Positions 1-12,244 of a stretch of DNA of 64,000 bases are shown one piece after another. The position numbers and the translations under genes were made by a program. Each line of letters begins with the position of its first letter. The first letter of the stretch is position 1. Under the pieces are notes generated by a model. The model searched no databases, was not told the DNA's origin, and saw nothing but the letters and a program-made list of their open reading frames with translations. The stretch is from NCBI GenBank assembly GCA_029378245.1, contig JARKIF010000002.1, positions 3,224,001 through 3,288,000 on the forward strand, given 5' to 3'. The stretch is from Roridomyces roridus. Taxonomy: Eukaryota; Basidiomycota; Agaricomycetes; Agaricales; Mycenaceae.

Positions 1-1311
1 GCTCTCCCGCTACCACCCCCTCAAAGAACTCCCGCACGTCGTCCTCACGGGCGCCAAAGTCGAGGTTACCGACAAAGACACTGCGTTTGGGGTCCCCTAC
101 GGCTCCTTCATCGACTTCTGCACCAGGTCCAGAAATCGAGGCGCATAAATCGACCCGAAGACTGCGCTGCGAAAAAGAGGAAGCGTTGGCAGCGCGAGCC
201 ATGTGCGCTGCAGCCCTGTAGGGCGTGTCTTCTTCACCTTCCTCAGTAGAGTGGTGTGCGAGGACGACGTAGGCATTCACGCTTTGCGCCTCGGGGTGAA
301 TCGCTCCCTGGATGAAGAGTATTTTCTTCTTTTGTGCCGGGGTGAGGTACTGTTTGTCCCCGCCCGCGGCTTCCGCGTCCTCGTCTTTTTCCTTTTCTTT
401 ACCTCCACCTGATTGGCGCCAAGTGGACGCACGAGCAGAGGCGTGGTTATCGGAGGAATGTGCATTGGACGAGGTGGGGTCTCGGAATGCCACCGAACGG
501 AAGCGGGTCGACTCGATCTTGACTTTTGATCCTAGGGGAAGGAAGGAAAGCAGGTGTCGCGAAAGTTGTTTCTGCATCGACTAGAGCAGCTGTCAAATTC
601 TGTATACCGACATTCGAGTAAATCTTACCTTGTTCTGTGCAATTTCAGCTGCCAGTCCGCCAACAAAAACGGTGCGCGCGTCGCGCTGTGTGGATGTCTC
701 CCCATCCGGTACAATTTTCTCCTTTTTTGTGGGCTTGGTACGCATACGCTTGGTCAAAGACTCGTGGACGGGCGGTGGTGCATCAGGGTCATCCTCCGAC
801 TCCTCGGCCGAGACCGCTTGCTCCTCTGCGTCTGACATTTCCTCGTCCTCGGATTTTTTGGGTGGAGCACGTTTGCCCTTCTTCCCCAGATACGCGTTCT
901 CCAAATCCGAATCGTCTTCATCCTCATCTAGATCCTCGCTAGCGTCTCCGTTTTGGGCAGTCTCCGCGCGTTTTGATTTTTTCGGCTGCTTGGTAGCTTT
1001 TGGGGTGGTTTTTGGCGATAGTTTCGGAGTTTTTTTCTCTGCCGCCTTGGAGAGCTTCGCCTTCTTGGCTTCTGCCTCCGAGACGATGGGGACGGCGTCT
1101 ACATTGTCCAATTTACGTTTCTTTTTAGCGGGTGGGGCGGAAGACCCGGGAACTGGTGCATGGATGACCGTGGCCGGATTGCGCGGTGGGACGGGCTTGA
1201 GTTTCGTTAATGAATGACAAGGCAGGGAGGAAAGAACAATACATTCGCCTTGAAGAGCGCATCGAGCTCCTTGTCAATCTTCTTGGGAAGCAGTAAGGAA
1301 GACAGACTCAT
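1..1311 (-). CDS. NOP12: Nucleolar RRM protein Nop12, 3' end beyond window
   Basis: Nop12-type protein that binds pre-rRNA in the nucleolus and supports 25S rRNA maturation. The start at 1311 gives MSLSSLLLPKKIDKELDAL, followed by a short intron. Next come a lysine/acidic low-complexity stretch and a nuclear-localisation-like KKKRK. RRM1 begins with RTVFVGGL and is interrupted by introns; it contains KIESTRFRSVAFRDP, which matches the Nop12 signature 'KIESIRFRS'. RRM2 begins near position 90 with RSVFVGNLDFGAREDD and runs off the window edge, so the gene is partial. Its 5' end faces BIG1, leaving a promoter of only 57 bp between the two starts. Identity is strong from the two RNP2-like motifs and the family-specific linker. 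Exact exon limits in the middle are inferred. Confidence 0.85.
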
Positions 1312-1368
1312 TTTGGCGTGTCGAGAGAGTGTCGCGCCGTATTTGGATCAACCCATCTCCTTGCCGCC
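1312..1368. promoter_or_regulatory. Divergent NOP12/BIG1 intergenic promoter (57 bp)
   Basis: Only 57 bp separate the two start codons, so the 5' leaders must be very short or overlap. No TATA box is visible. The arrangement suggests shared regulation of the two genes; this is inference from spacing only. Confidence 0.4.
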
Positions 1369-2358
1369 ATGTCCCTACGCTTTCTGTCCGTCATTTCTGC
1401 ACTCCCCTTGGCCCTCGCTTTCTCCAACACCGCTCCCCTCGTCTCTTGGTCGTCCCACAGGTCCGCCCCAGTGGCTCGGAATATTGAGATTGATGATTGA
1501 ACTGTTTCCAGCTCGAGCTCCCTGAAAGCTCTACCGTCCAAATTCCCGCATGCCCATGCTCTAGTGGACGCCATCCTTTCCGGAGACGATATTTGCTCGC
1601 ACGACGCCATTGTATTTGTTGAGCAGCCTGAAGTGCGTCACCTTGAGCTGAGAATCCTGCGCAGTTATTCACTCATTCTGCCAGTTACATGCCTCGGACT
1701 TGCGTACTCTGTCTCCAAACACGCATCTTGCACGCGCATTGGCATCAGCTCCCTCGTCTCGCCAATACCCTTACCTTCCCGCCGCAGACGAAGAGTTAGA
1801 CCTCGCCACACTTCTCCAAACTGCCGCAGCGCGCTGCTCCTCGACCTTCACGTCCCATTCTCTCTCCTCAGCAATTCCGCTTTCTTTGGAGCAGAAACAG
1901 AAGCAGGTTCTGTCGCTTGCACTCCCCCCTCTCGGTAGCGATTTGGCTCAGGAGCGGAAAGAGGCCCTTGGTGTACATGGTATGCTGCTTCTATCTCTCA
2001 TTTGTGGCGCCCATTAATCCTCGTAGATGAGCTCCTCTCGACAACGCTCGCCGCTCTGGCTGCGACGCACCCCAAGCACCTTGTCATCTACGCCTCCTTA
2101 CCCTCCCCGGCCGAAAAGCGTGCCGTCTCCCCCGTACTCTCTCTTCTCACTCACAGGGCCGCCAACGGCACGACAACCGGCGGGATTCTGGCTCACTACC
2201 AGCTCCTGACCCCGGGTCTGATCACGACCCTGCTAGTCGCGCTCTTCGTGCTCTTGCCCATCTTGATGTTTGGCATTCAGGCGCTGGCGAGCATACAGAG
2301 TCCTGTAAAGACGGAGGTGCCAAAGGGGTACGATGCCAGCGAGAGGAAGAACCAGTAG
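1369..2358 (+). CDS. BIG1: BIG1-family ER membrane protein
   Basis: Fungal Big1 protein, related to the Voa1/Ac45 V-ATPase accessory fold, needed for cell-wall beta-1,6-glucan. The start at 1369 gives a signal peptide (MSLRFLSVISALPLALAFS) followed by NTAPLVSWSS, the usual Big1 mature N-terminus. Three introns are seen: about 1450-1510, about 1631-1681 and about 1979-2028; all keep frame. The C-terminus has one membrane helix (LLTPGLITTLLVALFVLLPI), then the family motif FGIQALASIQSP and a short charged cytosolic tail. An in-frame ATG at 1318 lies in the NOP12 5' region and was not used. The product is about 280 residues, normal for the family. Confidence 0.85.
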
Positions 2359-2633
2359 TAGATCATAGCAGCAGAATCATAATGCATCTTGTGACTCGAA
2401 AGCTTTTTCTTCATCACCGTCTCCTGTTCCAGCAACGCTCCGCAAGATTGGCTATTAGACGCGTCACTGCACGCTGCTACGGCCAGATTGGCTTCAAGGC
2501 AGTCAGACTGGCCCATAATTGGAACAACGGACACCAGCTCGTCAGCCGAAGGCACAAAGTTCACCTAAACCTCATACCTGTAACTCCAGAAGACCAATTC
2601 CGCCACGCTATCTCGCGCATCGTTCTCGTTTCG

Positions 2634-4867
2634 ATGGCTCCGGAGACGCATCCTCCGTTGACCTTGCCGACACCCGTCGGACTCAAAAAAGTCCAGCCCT
2701 ATTGGTACCCGTACACGACCATGGCGAAACTGCGATGGCAAAATCGCGAGCTGTTGGAGGTCGTGTCGTCGGAGTTTAGAGATCGTTCAATGGAATATTA
2801 TGTGCGATTTTATCTTCTCAATTTTTTCCCCTGCGATCTAATGTTCCTTCACCAGAGATACGCACTTGAATCCGGCGTCACTACCGTGAACGGGAAAATC
2901 GCGCGCCCAGAAACCATAATCAAGAATGGCGACCGTATAGAGTGTGTACCGAGCGAGCAGTGAGGCAAAAGCTAAGTTGCCCAACAGGAATATTGTGCAC
3001 CGGCATGAACCACCTGTAACCTCCACACCAATCAAGATCCTCCACCACGACGTAGAGCGCGAGTTCATCGTGATAGACAAACCGGGCAGCATCGTTCGTT
3101 CGTTTGTCGCGTTGGACCATTTCTCCGCCCATCTGACGGCCAATAGCCCATTCACTCGACTGGGAGATTCCACTACAACACGCTCATTGAGATTCTGCAG
3201 CACGAGTTTGGGTTCAAAGCATACCGTGCGTCCAGTAGTCTGCCTTGCTACGCGCTTATCAACCTACCAATAGCCGTGAACAGACTCGATCGTCTAACGT
3301 CGGGGCTCATGATCTTGCCGCTGTCTTCTCAGTGTGCGAATACCATGGCGAAGGAGTTTGAGGCGACCACCGTGCACAAGGAGTATGTGACACGCTGCCA
3401 AGGCGAATTCCCCGAGTAAGATGCAGTTGCAGGGGACGGCGGCTTACTGACCGGTGCCATTAGGGAGGAAATCGTCTGCAAGGAACCGCTGTTAACCGTA
3501 GATCGGCAGATGGGCCTCAATATTGTACACCCGGAGGGCAAGGTGCGCTTCCTTCTTCGGACTTTCATGGTCTAACTCTGGGTAGCCGGCAGAAACGGTG
3601 TTCAAGCGCATTCGGTACGACGCCAATACAGACACCAGCGTCGTCCTTTGCAAACCGCTTACAGGCCGCTGTACGTCCAGACTCCAATGGATGGCCGGCC
3701 TCTCATTAATTAACCACTAATCAGCGCACCAAATCAGGGTCCACCTGCAATTCCTCGGTCATCCCGTCGCCAACGATCCAGTGTATTCAGATAGCAAGAT
3801 TTGGGTATAGCGGCCCCACTTGTATTCCGTTTTCGTCTAATCTGTGCCTCGACAGGGCGAACGCCTCGGGAAAGGCGGCGTTGACACTACGCCAAGCGAT
3901 GACCGGGCTGCTCCGGCCCCGCCTCCCCATCTAGCGTCGATTACAGAGGAAAATGGCAGCCCTGAATCGGTCACCAAGACGTCCGCGCAAACTCCTGCTT
4001 ATGCCAAACTACTTCCTCGTGAAACTGGGGAGGATATTGGCCTGGGCTCGCCCGTACCGCTATCTAGCGAAGCCGTCGGCGTTATCACCCGATTGCGGAA
4101 TTTGAAGGTCAGTTTTTACTGGATGCCCCCCTGCGCCGTTCGGCCGGTTGACGTGGAAACCACAGGACGAAGAAGAGGATTGGGGCCGCTGGCGCGACGT
4201 TGTCTTTCGGTCCAAAGGTGCCCTGGCGCCAACTGATCTAAAGATCAAACCAGTCCAGCACAATCAACGGAAACGAGGAAGAGCGGAGTTCGTCGACGAA
4301 AAATACAATGTAATAAAGCGAACTTCGACGCTCGACGCGCAGCCTGCCGCGACGGTCGAGGCACTGGCCACGGGACTTGCCGAATCCAGAATCCACGGGG
4401 ACGCTGGAACGTCTGCTTCCGCCCGGATGGAAGCCGAATCTTTACACGTCGACGCTGCAGATCGACAGGAGCCCGTCATTAGCACGCAAACCGAAGACGC
4501 GGCGGTCGACGGTGAACAGACTCCGTTGGCTTCATTATCATCTTCCTCAACTTCTGCGCATGCCTCCGTGCTCCAAGGCTCGGCGCCACCAGCTTCAAAC
4601 CAATCCGCGCACCCGTCGCCACCGCAATATACCGTTGCCGAAGCAGTGCAGCGCGCATCGGAGATGGAAGCGTCAGCAGAGTCTACCACCAATGCGTTGG
4701 CGGAGAACTCGTACTGTCCAGAGTGCTACCTCCCGCTTCACCCGGACCCCAAACCCGAGAAGCTGTACATATTTTTGCATGCGTTGAGGTACACAACGAG
4801 TCTGGGAACGTTCGAGACGCCAATGCCCGAGTGGTCTCAGGAGGGATGGGAGTGGGATCGGTCTTAG
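2634..4867 (+). CDS. Pus9/Rib2-type RNA pseudouridine synthase
   Basis: Converts uridine to pseudouridine in RNA; yeast Pus9 and Rib2 modify position 32 of tRNAs. It has an S4-like N-terminal part (VTTVNGKIARPETIIKNGD), then KPGSIPIHSTGRFHYNTL. The catalytic motif is VNRLDRLTSGLMI (catalytic Asp in RLD), followed by VHKEYV, TGRSHQIRVHLQFLGHPV and NDPVY. The C-terminal tail after a long disordered stretch contains CPECYLPLHPDPKPEKLYIF, typical of fungal Pus9 orthologues. Eight introns of about 45-60 nt restore frame. An upstream in-frame ATG at 2382 would add an Arg-rich, mitochondrial-presequence-like leader, but it lies only 24 bp after BIG1. The 2634 start (MAPETHPP) is preferred, and a leader isoform is possible. 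Confidence 0.87.
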
Positions 4868-5509
4868 TTGTTCGGACTGGTGCGCGATTTTTTGGCTTCC
4901 TAAATGAGGGCATTGACGCTATCGTACATAGACTACCCGATTTGATGAGCGAGCGGCGTGTTTTTTCCGTACAGTACTCAAAAATTTTGATTTCCCGGCC
5001 CCGTTCCTCGATGGCGAACAAAGTCAAGTTAGCGTCCGTTCCAGGCGGACTTGGCTCGGCATTGGTTCTGGCGACGTGCTAGTGCGACATGGCTTGTGCC
5101 TTCCACCGGGAATGAACAGCGTTCGGCCGACCTACAACCAGAAAGCTCTTAGTCATTTTGCCGTCCGACTCTCTAGTTCCATTTTATTTCATGAACAGCC
5201 GCGTACCCCGAGGAAATCCAAGATGCTCAGACCCGGGTGATCCCAAACTTACTCGGAAGGAGGGAATGCTCGGTGCTTCCCTCCGGGTCTTGCTCAAGTG
5301 CGTATGCCCCATCATCGCTTTTCATCGAATCTAACGCCGCCGCGAAGGCGATGGTGATCCCTTCCTTACGTCTACTGCTCTCAGGTTTTAATTTGTCATT
5401 ATATGCCGGTAGTTGCTTCTGATATGAGCCTGCGCCTTTCCCTTCAATTCTTCCGCGGATATAAAAGCCACGGACAGCTCCCAGATTTTTTCACTCCCTG
5501 TCCCCCGTA
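4868..5509. other. Intergenic region, P450 promoter
   Basis: No convincing gene. It holds the 3' flank of the pseudouridine synthase and the upstream region of the P450. Short open frames here lack any recognisable domain or splice-joined partner. Confidence 0.6.
5460..5467 (+). promoter_or_regulatory. TATA box of the P450 gene
   Basis: TATAAAAG lies 50 bp before the ATG at 5510 and is followed by a pyrimidine-rich leader. Confidence 0.65.
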
Positions 5510-7648
5510 ATGTATCCCATACTCCCCCTCGTCGGCTTGACCTTCTTCCTAGCATGCTGCTATATGATATACCGACACTTTACGCACATTTCCGTCGCTG
5601 GTGTCCCTGGTCCGGAACCGTCCTCCTGGCTGTTGGGTATGCTCATTGTCTTGCGCATGACGGAGATTCTCATGACTGTTTCAGGTAATATGCCTGAATT
5701 GGCCGGTGGCCAGGTGGGAGAGGTATTGTACTGCATGCTTTCTTGCTATCTTTTGAGTTGACCTTCTTTAGGCCGAATTCAAATGGCAAGAGATCTACGG
5801 TGGCGTCGTCAGAATCAAGGCTCCGCTTGGGGAAGACCGCCTGTTGATAACGGACCCAAAAGCACTGCAATACATATACCAGACCGCGGGCTACCGATAT
5901 CACAAGCAATCTGAACGCATTGAGCTCACACGGCTGATCAGGTATGTGACCGTGATCCAGCTCCGGTTTTCCCCATTGAATTTACTTGTCAGTGGGAGAG
6001 GACTCTTATGGGCTGATGGTCAGTGGTCTCAATCCTCGGAATAACCGAAATTAACGTCCAGCAAGGAAATGACCACAAACGCCACCGAAAAGTTATGATC
6101 CCGGGTTTCGGAATACCCGAAGCCAAGGCCCTTCTACCCCTCTTTTTCTCGTACGCGGCCCAGGTACGCGTCAATCTTTCTGTTTAGCTTTTCATTCCAC
6201 CTACTTTCTATAAGATCGGCACGAAGTGGAAGGACATTATTGGCACCACCGCGGACCAAGCGGCGGTACTGGACATAACGGGGTGGGATCTTTTTTTATT
6301 TTGACGGAACCTATTCTAAAACGTGGCTCAGATGGGCTTCACGTGCGACTCTGGATGCGATTGGAGAGTTGGCATTCGACTATCAGTTTGGGGCCATGGA
6401 GAACGCGGACAATGTAGTATCGCAATCGTGGAACAACGTCTTGTAAGATTTTCCTCCGCGTCTCACCGAGAGCTCGGATTAATTCATTTATAGCACCGAC
6501 ACTTTTCGAGCCCCGTCCGACGCGAGCTTGCTTGCTCTGAGCTTGCTGCAATATGTTCCTCGTTGTGTGCGCGAATTCTTGGTGGACAATGTTCCTTGTG
6601 CGGGCTTGGAGCATGTCCGGCACACTGCGCAGGTGACGACCGAGGTGGCGCGGGAGCTTGTTGCGTCCAAGTCCGCAGCATTGCTGCAGGGTAAATGCAA
6701 TCGGGATATCATGAGTTTGCTGGGTGAGAGACCCAGTTTCCCTTTCGCGGCTGCCTGCTGACTAAGCTCTACAGTACAAGCAAATGCGTCCGAGAATGAA
6801 AAGACGAAACTCACGGAGGACGAGCTCCTCTCCCAGATGCATACAATCATCATGGCCGGTCACGAAACAACTGCCAATTCATTCAGTTGGGCCGTCTTTG
6901 AGCTTGCGCGGCAGCCTGAGATTCAATCCAGGCTGCGACGCGAGATCCATAGCATGGAACGAGTCGTCCGCGCTCGCGGCGGGAGTAGTTTCGAGTTTAC
7001 CACTGCCGATATACAGGCTATGCCCTACCTAACGGCCGTCGTAAAGGTTCGTCTGCCCTTTTGACACCCCGTTCAAGCTGACTTTGTGTTACAGGAAGTC
7101 CTCCGCTTCCACCCCGTAGCGTTTAACAACTTTCGGCAAAGCGCGACAGACGACGTTCTCCCGCTCTCCAAGCCCATTACGCTTCGATCCGGTGAGGTGA
7201 TCACGGAGCTGCCCGTGCCCAAGGGGATGAAGGTCATTATATCTATCGCTGCGTACAATCGGAACAAGGAGGTGTTTGGGCTGGACGCAGATGTATTCAA
7301 TCCCGAGCGCTGGTTAGACGGCTCCATGCGCAAACCCGATTCACCCATCGGTCCCTACGCCAATTTGTGAGTGCGACATACTTATCTTGGCGGGAAGACC
7401 TGACCAACTTCCTTAGATTGACGTTCGCTGGAGGCCTGAGGACGTGCATCGGATGGCGTATGGCGCTCCTCGAACTCCAAGCCTTCCTGGTCGAGCTCCT
7501 CAGCGACTTTGAGTTCTCCCTCACACCGGAAGCGACACGTGTGCGGAGGGAAGCATGCATTGTCATGGTGCCCACGGTGGAAGGACAGAAGGGGACGCAG
7601 CTACCGTTGCGGGTCAGTTTGGCGTCGAGGGAGTATGATTATGAATGA
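5510..7648 (+). CDS. Cytochrome P450 monooxygenase
   Basis: Microsomal heme-thiolate monooxygenase with unknown substrate. The N-terminal membrane anchor is MYPILPLVGLTFFLACC, followed by the proline hinge VPGPEPSSW. Other diagnostic elements are the I-helix oxygen-binding motif AGHETT, the K-helix ExxR in EVLRFHP, the PERF-like NPERW, and the heme loop FAGGLRTCIG with Cys as iron ligand. About nine short introns are needed, and every junction keeps frame, so the gene looks intact at about 550 residues. One intron (6019-6065) has tandem acceptors: CAG at 6061 would lead straight to a stop, while AAG at 6065 keeps frame. The gene stands alone, with no biosynthetic cluster beside it. It is convergent with CWC15 with a 75-bp gap. 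Confidence 0.92.
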
Positions 7649-7723
7649 GTAGTCCTTTCGAGTATGTATCTTACAGAATCTTAATTGGATGATGCGCTAC
7701 GGTTACATGGTATGGAAGAGCAA

Positions 7724-8680
7724 TTACTGGCATTTGGTTAGCATTGGAATCGGCAAGTAGCACGAGCACTTACTTTGATGAATTTTGCCATGAATTTCCT
7801 ATGCCGCACAATCAGTTTTTGGAACATGCTGGACAAGGGGACTCACTTGTGGAACTCTGTCCTCAGAAGATCGTTGACAAAGTGTGTCGGCTTGTCCTTG
7901 GTCGAGATGGTCTGGTTTTTGAAGATCAAGTCTAGAGTCGGAGCGTTAGAGTGAATTGGAAGCAAACACGAGGACGTACCATCGTCCCAGCGCTTTTTAA
8001 CCGCGAATGTCCCAGGCGCGGTGGTATTGATACCGGTGGGCACTTGTTGGCCTAGTGCAGCAGCGAGATTCAGAAGGGGGTTCCCAGTGGCGATCTCAGC
8101 CTCGCGCGTCGCAGCCTCGGAAGCAGACTGTTCGCGCTCTACGCGTGCCTTTTCCTCCGCTCGCTCCCGCTTGATCTTTTCCAGCTCTCGGAGAAGCTCG
8201 GCGGTCTCGTCTTCGTCGTCGTCCTCATCGTCCGAGTCCGAGTCACTAGCAGAGTCAGCATAACAAAATGCGTGTATTGAAGTTGACACACCTGTCGTCC
8301 GCATCGTCGTCAGCCTTCTCTTTACCCTTCCCACCCTCAGTCTTCTCCTCCTCGTCCTCATCATCCTTGTCCAAATCCAACGACTCCTGCAGCAGCTTCC
8401 TCCGTTTATTCGACTCCTCATCCACAGCTCCAGCAGCGCCCTCAATAGCAAGCGGCGGCAGACCCTCGGCCTTGCGCTTCTTGTTCTTGGCCTCGAGCTC
8501 AGCCACCGCGAGTTCGGCACGCAAATCCCGCTGCTTGACTTCTGCCACGGATGTCTGACCCACCTGTCGGAACTTGAGCTTTGTGTGCATGGCCATGTCG
8601 CGGACGGAGAACTGCCTGGAGCCGCCCTTGACGTCCTTGGCTTGCGCCGGGTCCCATGTTGGCCTGTGTGCTGTGGACAT
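7724..8680 (-). CDS. CWC15: Spliceosome component Cwc15
   Basis: Member of the Cwf15/Cwc15 family, part of the Prp19-associated (NineTeen) complex in the activated spliceosome. The N-terminus MSTAHRPTWDPAQAKD and GGSRQFSVRDMAMHTKLKFR are family hallmarks. The middle is acidic and charged. The C-terminus contains FAVKKRWDDG, then after an intron DLIFKNQT, and ends NDLLRTEFHKKFMAKFIK. An intron at about 7889-7844 splits the HK codons. A last intron (7773-7727) lies exactly between the final Lys codon and the stop, so the stop codon stands alone on the last exon. Retention of that intron would add about eleven residues before another stop. The neighbour on the same strand starts 148 bp upstream. 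Confidence 0.9.
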
Positions 8681-8828
8681 TGTGGAGAGGAAGAGACGTT
8701 GTTTCAAACTCCGCGACCAAACACGGACATCGCATACGAGACGGTCACGCGACCAGACGCGTGGAGTAAACAAAGTGCATTATCTCAAGAAAATCGTAAA
8801 AAAAATCATATCCAAAGCATTCCAATTT

Positions 8829-9786
8829 TTACGGTGGACGACGCTGCCGCCGAATCATCTCCCGTTCAGTTTTCCGTGCAGCCCTATCAGCCTTCACCGA
8901 GGCTCGCAACTTGCGTTCCTCCAGCTGAGCTAGTTTCATTTGCTCGTATGATTCACAGAGCTCCATGAGCACCAGTTTCTCGTTGGATGCCTGCGGAGTG
9001 AGTTAGCTCTGCAGGCAAGAAATGAGCAAAAGAGACGCACCTTGAGCTTCCTCGACAAATGGAAGAACTTGTCCGCAAAGGCGTGTAGCTTATTGAGCGC
9101 AGCGTAGAATTCGTCCGCCCGCGGGGGTCGTCGTAGCAAATGATCGGAATACCGGTCATACTTGCGAAGATTTCTGAAAAAAAGCTTTAGATTTAGATGG
9201 ACGGCTTCTTGGACGGATTGCCAGGGTTAAAGAGCACTTACTTTACCAACGATTCTCCCACTTCCCGCCGCCTGATTCTCCATTTAGACTCTTCCGAGGG
9301 TGTGTATGTCGTTGGTGGCACAGTGGCTTCCGGGATGGCTTTGAGACAGTTGTGCACATCGCGACACAGGTTGGCGTTCTTGGCCGTTTCGGGGGTCTGC
9401 ATCATGGCTGATTGCTGAATCCAAAGCTACATGGAGAGTGAGCTGAGCAGCAGACGTCCGATGCAAGCCGTACTTACCGCAATGAGGTCGGGAGTGTGCG
9501 ACGTGGCCTGCTCAACGAGGAGCCTAAGTTGTCGTGGATCTATAAAGGAAGAGTGGCCGTCCCTGTCGCGTGAATCGACGTGGAACACATGCTCTCCAGC
9601 TTCGAAATCGTCGTCGAAATCGTCTTGAATGTCATCCAACAGGTCGCGTTGTGATTCAGACAACGCTGTTCGTAATGGCGGCAGAGTTTTGAATCTAATA
9701 GAATTGCCGAGAGCGCTGAGCTGGTCATGATCGCCGTCCGATGTCGAGGACGGAGCCGTTGCGAGATACAACCTGGAGGAAGACAT
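8829..9786 (-). CDS. Conserved-looking protein of unknown function
   Basis: No family recognised. Exons were joined by short introns from the start MSSSRLYLATAPSS at 9786 to a stop at 8829. The order is: a Ser/acidic N-terminal part with DDIQDDFDDDFEAGEHVF; a helical part (RQLRLLVEQATSHTPDLIA); a segment with NLRKYDRYSDHLLRRPPRADEF and LNKLHAFADKFFHLSRKLK; and a basic helical tail (LEERKLRASVKADRAARKTE) ending RQRRPP. The tail may form a coiled coil or bind nucleic acid, but that is a guess. It probably shares an upstream region with the divergent gene at 10549. Confidence 0.6.
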
Positions 9787-10548
9787 ACATCAAGAAAAAA
9801 GAAAGAAAGCAGGTGGGTCAAAGGCAACAGGCCAACTTAGGTAATGACCGCCATAAGCGCCCGTCAAGCAGCTTAGTGTACCCCGACCGTGCTCAGATTC
9901 GGCCCTCGGACGCTCACGCGACCAGTATTATTTTCTGGATGCCCTAGCCGACGAGGTAGGGATAAAGACGCTCGATGTGATGCTGATTGCTACTGCCCGT
10001 CTACTTGCTCCTCCGACGGCGTCGAAAGATGGTACATATCCGTATTTTTGCCCAGCACAAATGTCTCTGGCAGATTACCTTGTGGCACGATACGATGACG
10101 ATGGCGATGAGTTTCAGAGGGGAGGCGCACGCGAGCATCCTTAACAGAGGTTATTCTGACGCGCTTCAGTGGCTCGCGTCCTCGGGATCGTAATTTTGCG
10201 TCCTGGGCGGAATTTCAGGTGAGAAGAGACTCGTCGGAGGTTACGGAGCGATGGCCGATGGTAGACTAGTGTGGCGCACCTCCTTCCAAATTGGGAAATC
10301 ATTCCTTTCTCTCGCTTGCTCTCGCTTGCATTGTATTTTGACAAAAGAGGCGCCTACGAAACAAGGTCTCCAAGTCTCCCCATCATGGCTCCTGCTTGCT
10401 CGTCGTAGCGACGGCCTTTGTACACCTCGACGTGCACAATAAACCCTGGAGACCTACTTATTGTGTCCTACGGACCCACAACTGTCCGCCCACCACTCCT
10501 TCTTCCTACATATACTCGAGCGGCAGCGGAATTGCCGCTGCAAAGAGA
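9787..10548. promoter_or_regulatory. Divergent intergenic region
   Basis: A 762-bp region between two divergent starts with no supported gene. The in-frame ATG at 10396 probably lies in the 5' leader of the downstream gene, because the residues it would add show no domain and read like untranslated sequence. Confidence 0.5.
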
Positions 10549-11984
10549 ATGTATCCACGCACCTCGACACCTCGCTCAGACTGGAGCGCCAACTCGCAGG
10601 ACTTCTACCTTGTGGAACCCACACTTCTCAACGACATGTCCATGCCCGACCACATTCATCATCCTCAGCCTGTGAGGGCTATCCCTGGGCTTGCCTGGGG
10701 AACGGATCAACTCCGCAAACACTCCGTCAAGCGAACGCACCCCGACGATCTGTCGGGAGAAACGACTTGCTTCCCCGACCCCGAGAACGCGCTCGGCATA
10801 TTCAGCGATTCTCCCAGCACCAAATATCGCTCCTTTGCGCGTCCTCTCGATGGCATACATCAGCGGCTGCAGCAAACACCACCTGTCCGCCCGAAACAGA
10901 TTCAAGACTATCAAGTCGAGGGCGGATGGTCATTTGATGCTGCTGGGAGAGCGCATTACGTGCCTTCTGGCGGGGTCGAAGAAATTGGAGATGCTGAGGA
11001 GGTGATGCCTCCAGTGGACGTTTTGGTCGATGCGTCCCACACATTCTTCGACCAAGACCAGCTGCCACCGGGCACGACGCCGCCGCCAGGTCCGATACAA
11101 AGAACAATCGAACTTCTCCCTCTCCCTGTTCTCGACCGTCTACCTCTCGGTGACGGCTCCAATACATATCTAGGCGGCCCACCGCCGCCTTCAGTTCACG
11201 ACTTTTCGTTTCATTACGATGATGACCCAACGCCATGTTCTTCACCAACGCTTCTCACGCAATCCCAAGAACTCCATATAATCGAACAAAACCTGCTATC
11301 CATTGTGACAAGCTCCCTAGCCGTCGGCTCTCTGCATGCAGTCAGTCTCTGTCCATCTCAGACGTTGGTCATGACACTGATATGTTTTCCCATCCTCAGA
11401 AATTTGCCGCCGTTCCAGCGCCTTCAAAAGAGGACCTCTGGCTATGCGACCGAGTCAGCGAAGCGCTGCATGCAGTCGAGACGTCTCTTCGAAGGCGTTC
11501 TCAAATCCCGGCTGAAGAATGGAGTCTGCGCAGTACGTCTTGTCAGAGGAAATACGACCGCCGGTTACTTTCCCTTCGCAAGTACGTTTTTTGGTCTCAG
11601 CAGATCCCTTCATCAAGGATTAACGTGCGTTTATAGAACTCTACAACGCCTACACAGCCTATCCACCCTCGCCCGAGCCTCCCAATTGGACAAAATCCGC
11701 GCCCTACTGAAACAGCACCACGCGAAGCTGTCGGATTTGGCGCACAAGTTCAATGTAGGTGCCCCATATCCACCAACCTAGTCAGGCCTGACCGTTCTGC
11801 CCTTTGATAGGCAACCTTTGACAGACTTCACCTCCGCCACGTCAGCACCATCTTGTCGGATCTGTACAACGACATTCAGAGACGTGTCGATGGGAGGAAG
11901 GAAGATCGAAAGACTGCGCGCGCGGCTGCTCGTGTGCGGCTGCTCCGAGAGGGCCGTCGTCCATCGCTCGTAGACGTTTCATGA
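10549..11984 (+). CDS. Disordered protein of unknown function
   Basis: Not recognised. Exon 1 starts MYPRTSTPRSDWS and encodes a Pro/Asp/Ser-rich, probably disordered region of about 260 residues (for example PPGTTPPPGPIQ). Introns at about 11341-11399, 11583-11636 and 11755-11811 keep frame. The C-terminal third is helical and basic: KEDLWLCDRVSEALHAVETS, then LSTLARASQLDKIRALLKQH and LHLRHVSTILSDLYNDIQRR, ending REGRRPSLVDVS. The helices suggest a coiled-coil or protein-binding end. The 3' end converges on the F-BAR gene with 260 bp between stops. Confidence 0.6.
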
Positions 11985-12244
11985 CATGACCCCCCATGAT
12001 CCTCGCTATCCCTGCTTTCCAACTGCTACTTTCTGTACTACTTGACGTTGTTTGTTGTACGAATAGATCACGATTTCCGTCCCATCTGAACAGAGAAACT
12101 CGAGTCGGAAAGGATAAATTAGTATATACGTAAAACAGTTTTTGCCTATGATACAGTGAGGGGACGCGACAGAAATATTAGTGAGTTAGATGCGTCCGCC
12201 TGCCTGCCTGCTGGTATCTCTCTCCCCCGCCGCCCCGCACCTAC

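Noticed and set aside
630..1217. Plus-strand frame of 195 codons
   Set aside because: Antisense to the NOP12 exon; Ser/Phe-rich mirror of a Lys/Glu-rich sequence.
2382..2633. N-terminal extension of the pseudouridine synthase
   Set aside because: Starts 24 bp after the BIG1 stop and leaves no promoter; kept only as a possible targeting isoform.
10396..10548. Upstream start for the disordered protein
   Set aside because: The extra residues look like leader sequence; the Met at 10549 follows a normal untranslated region.
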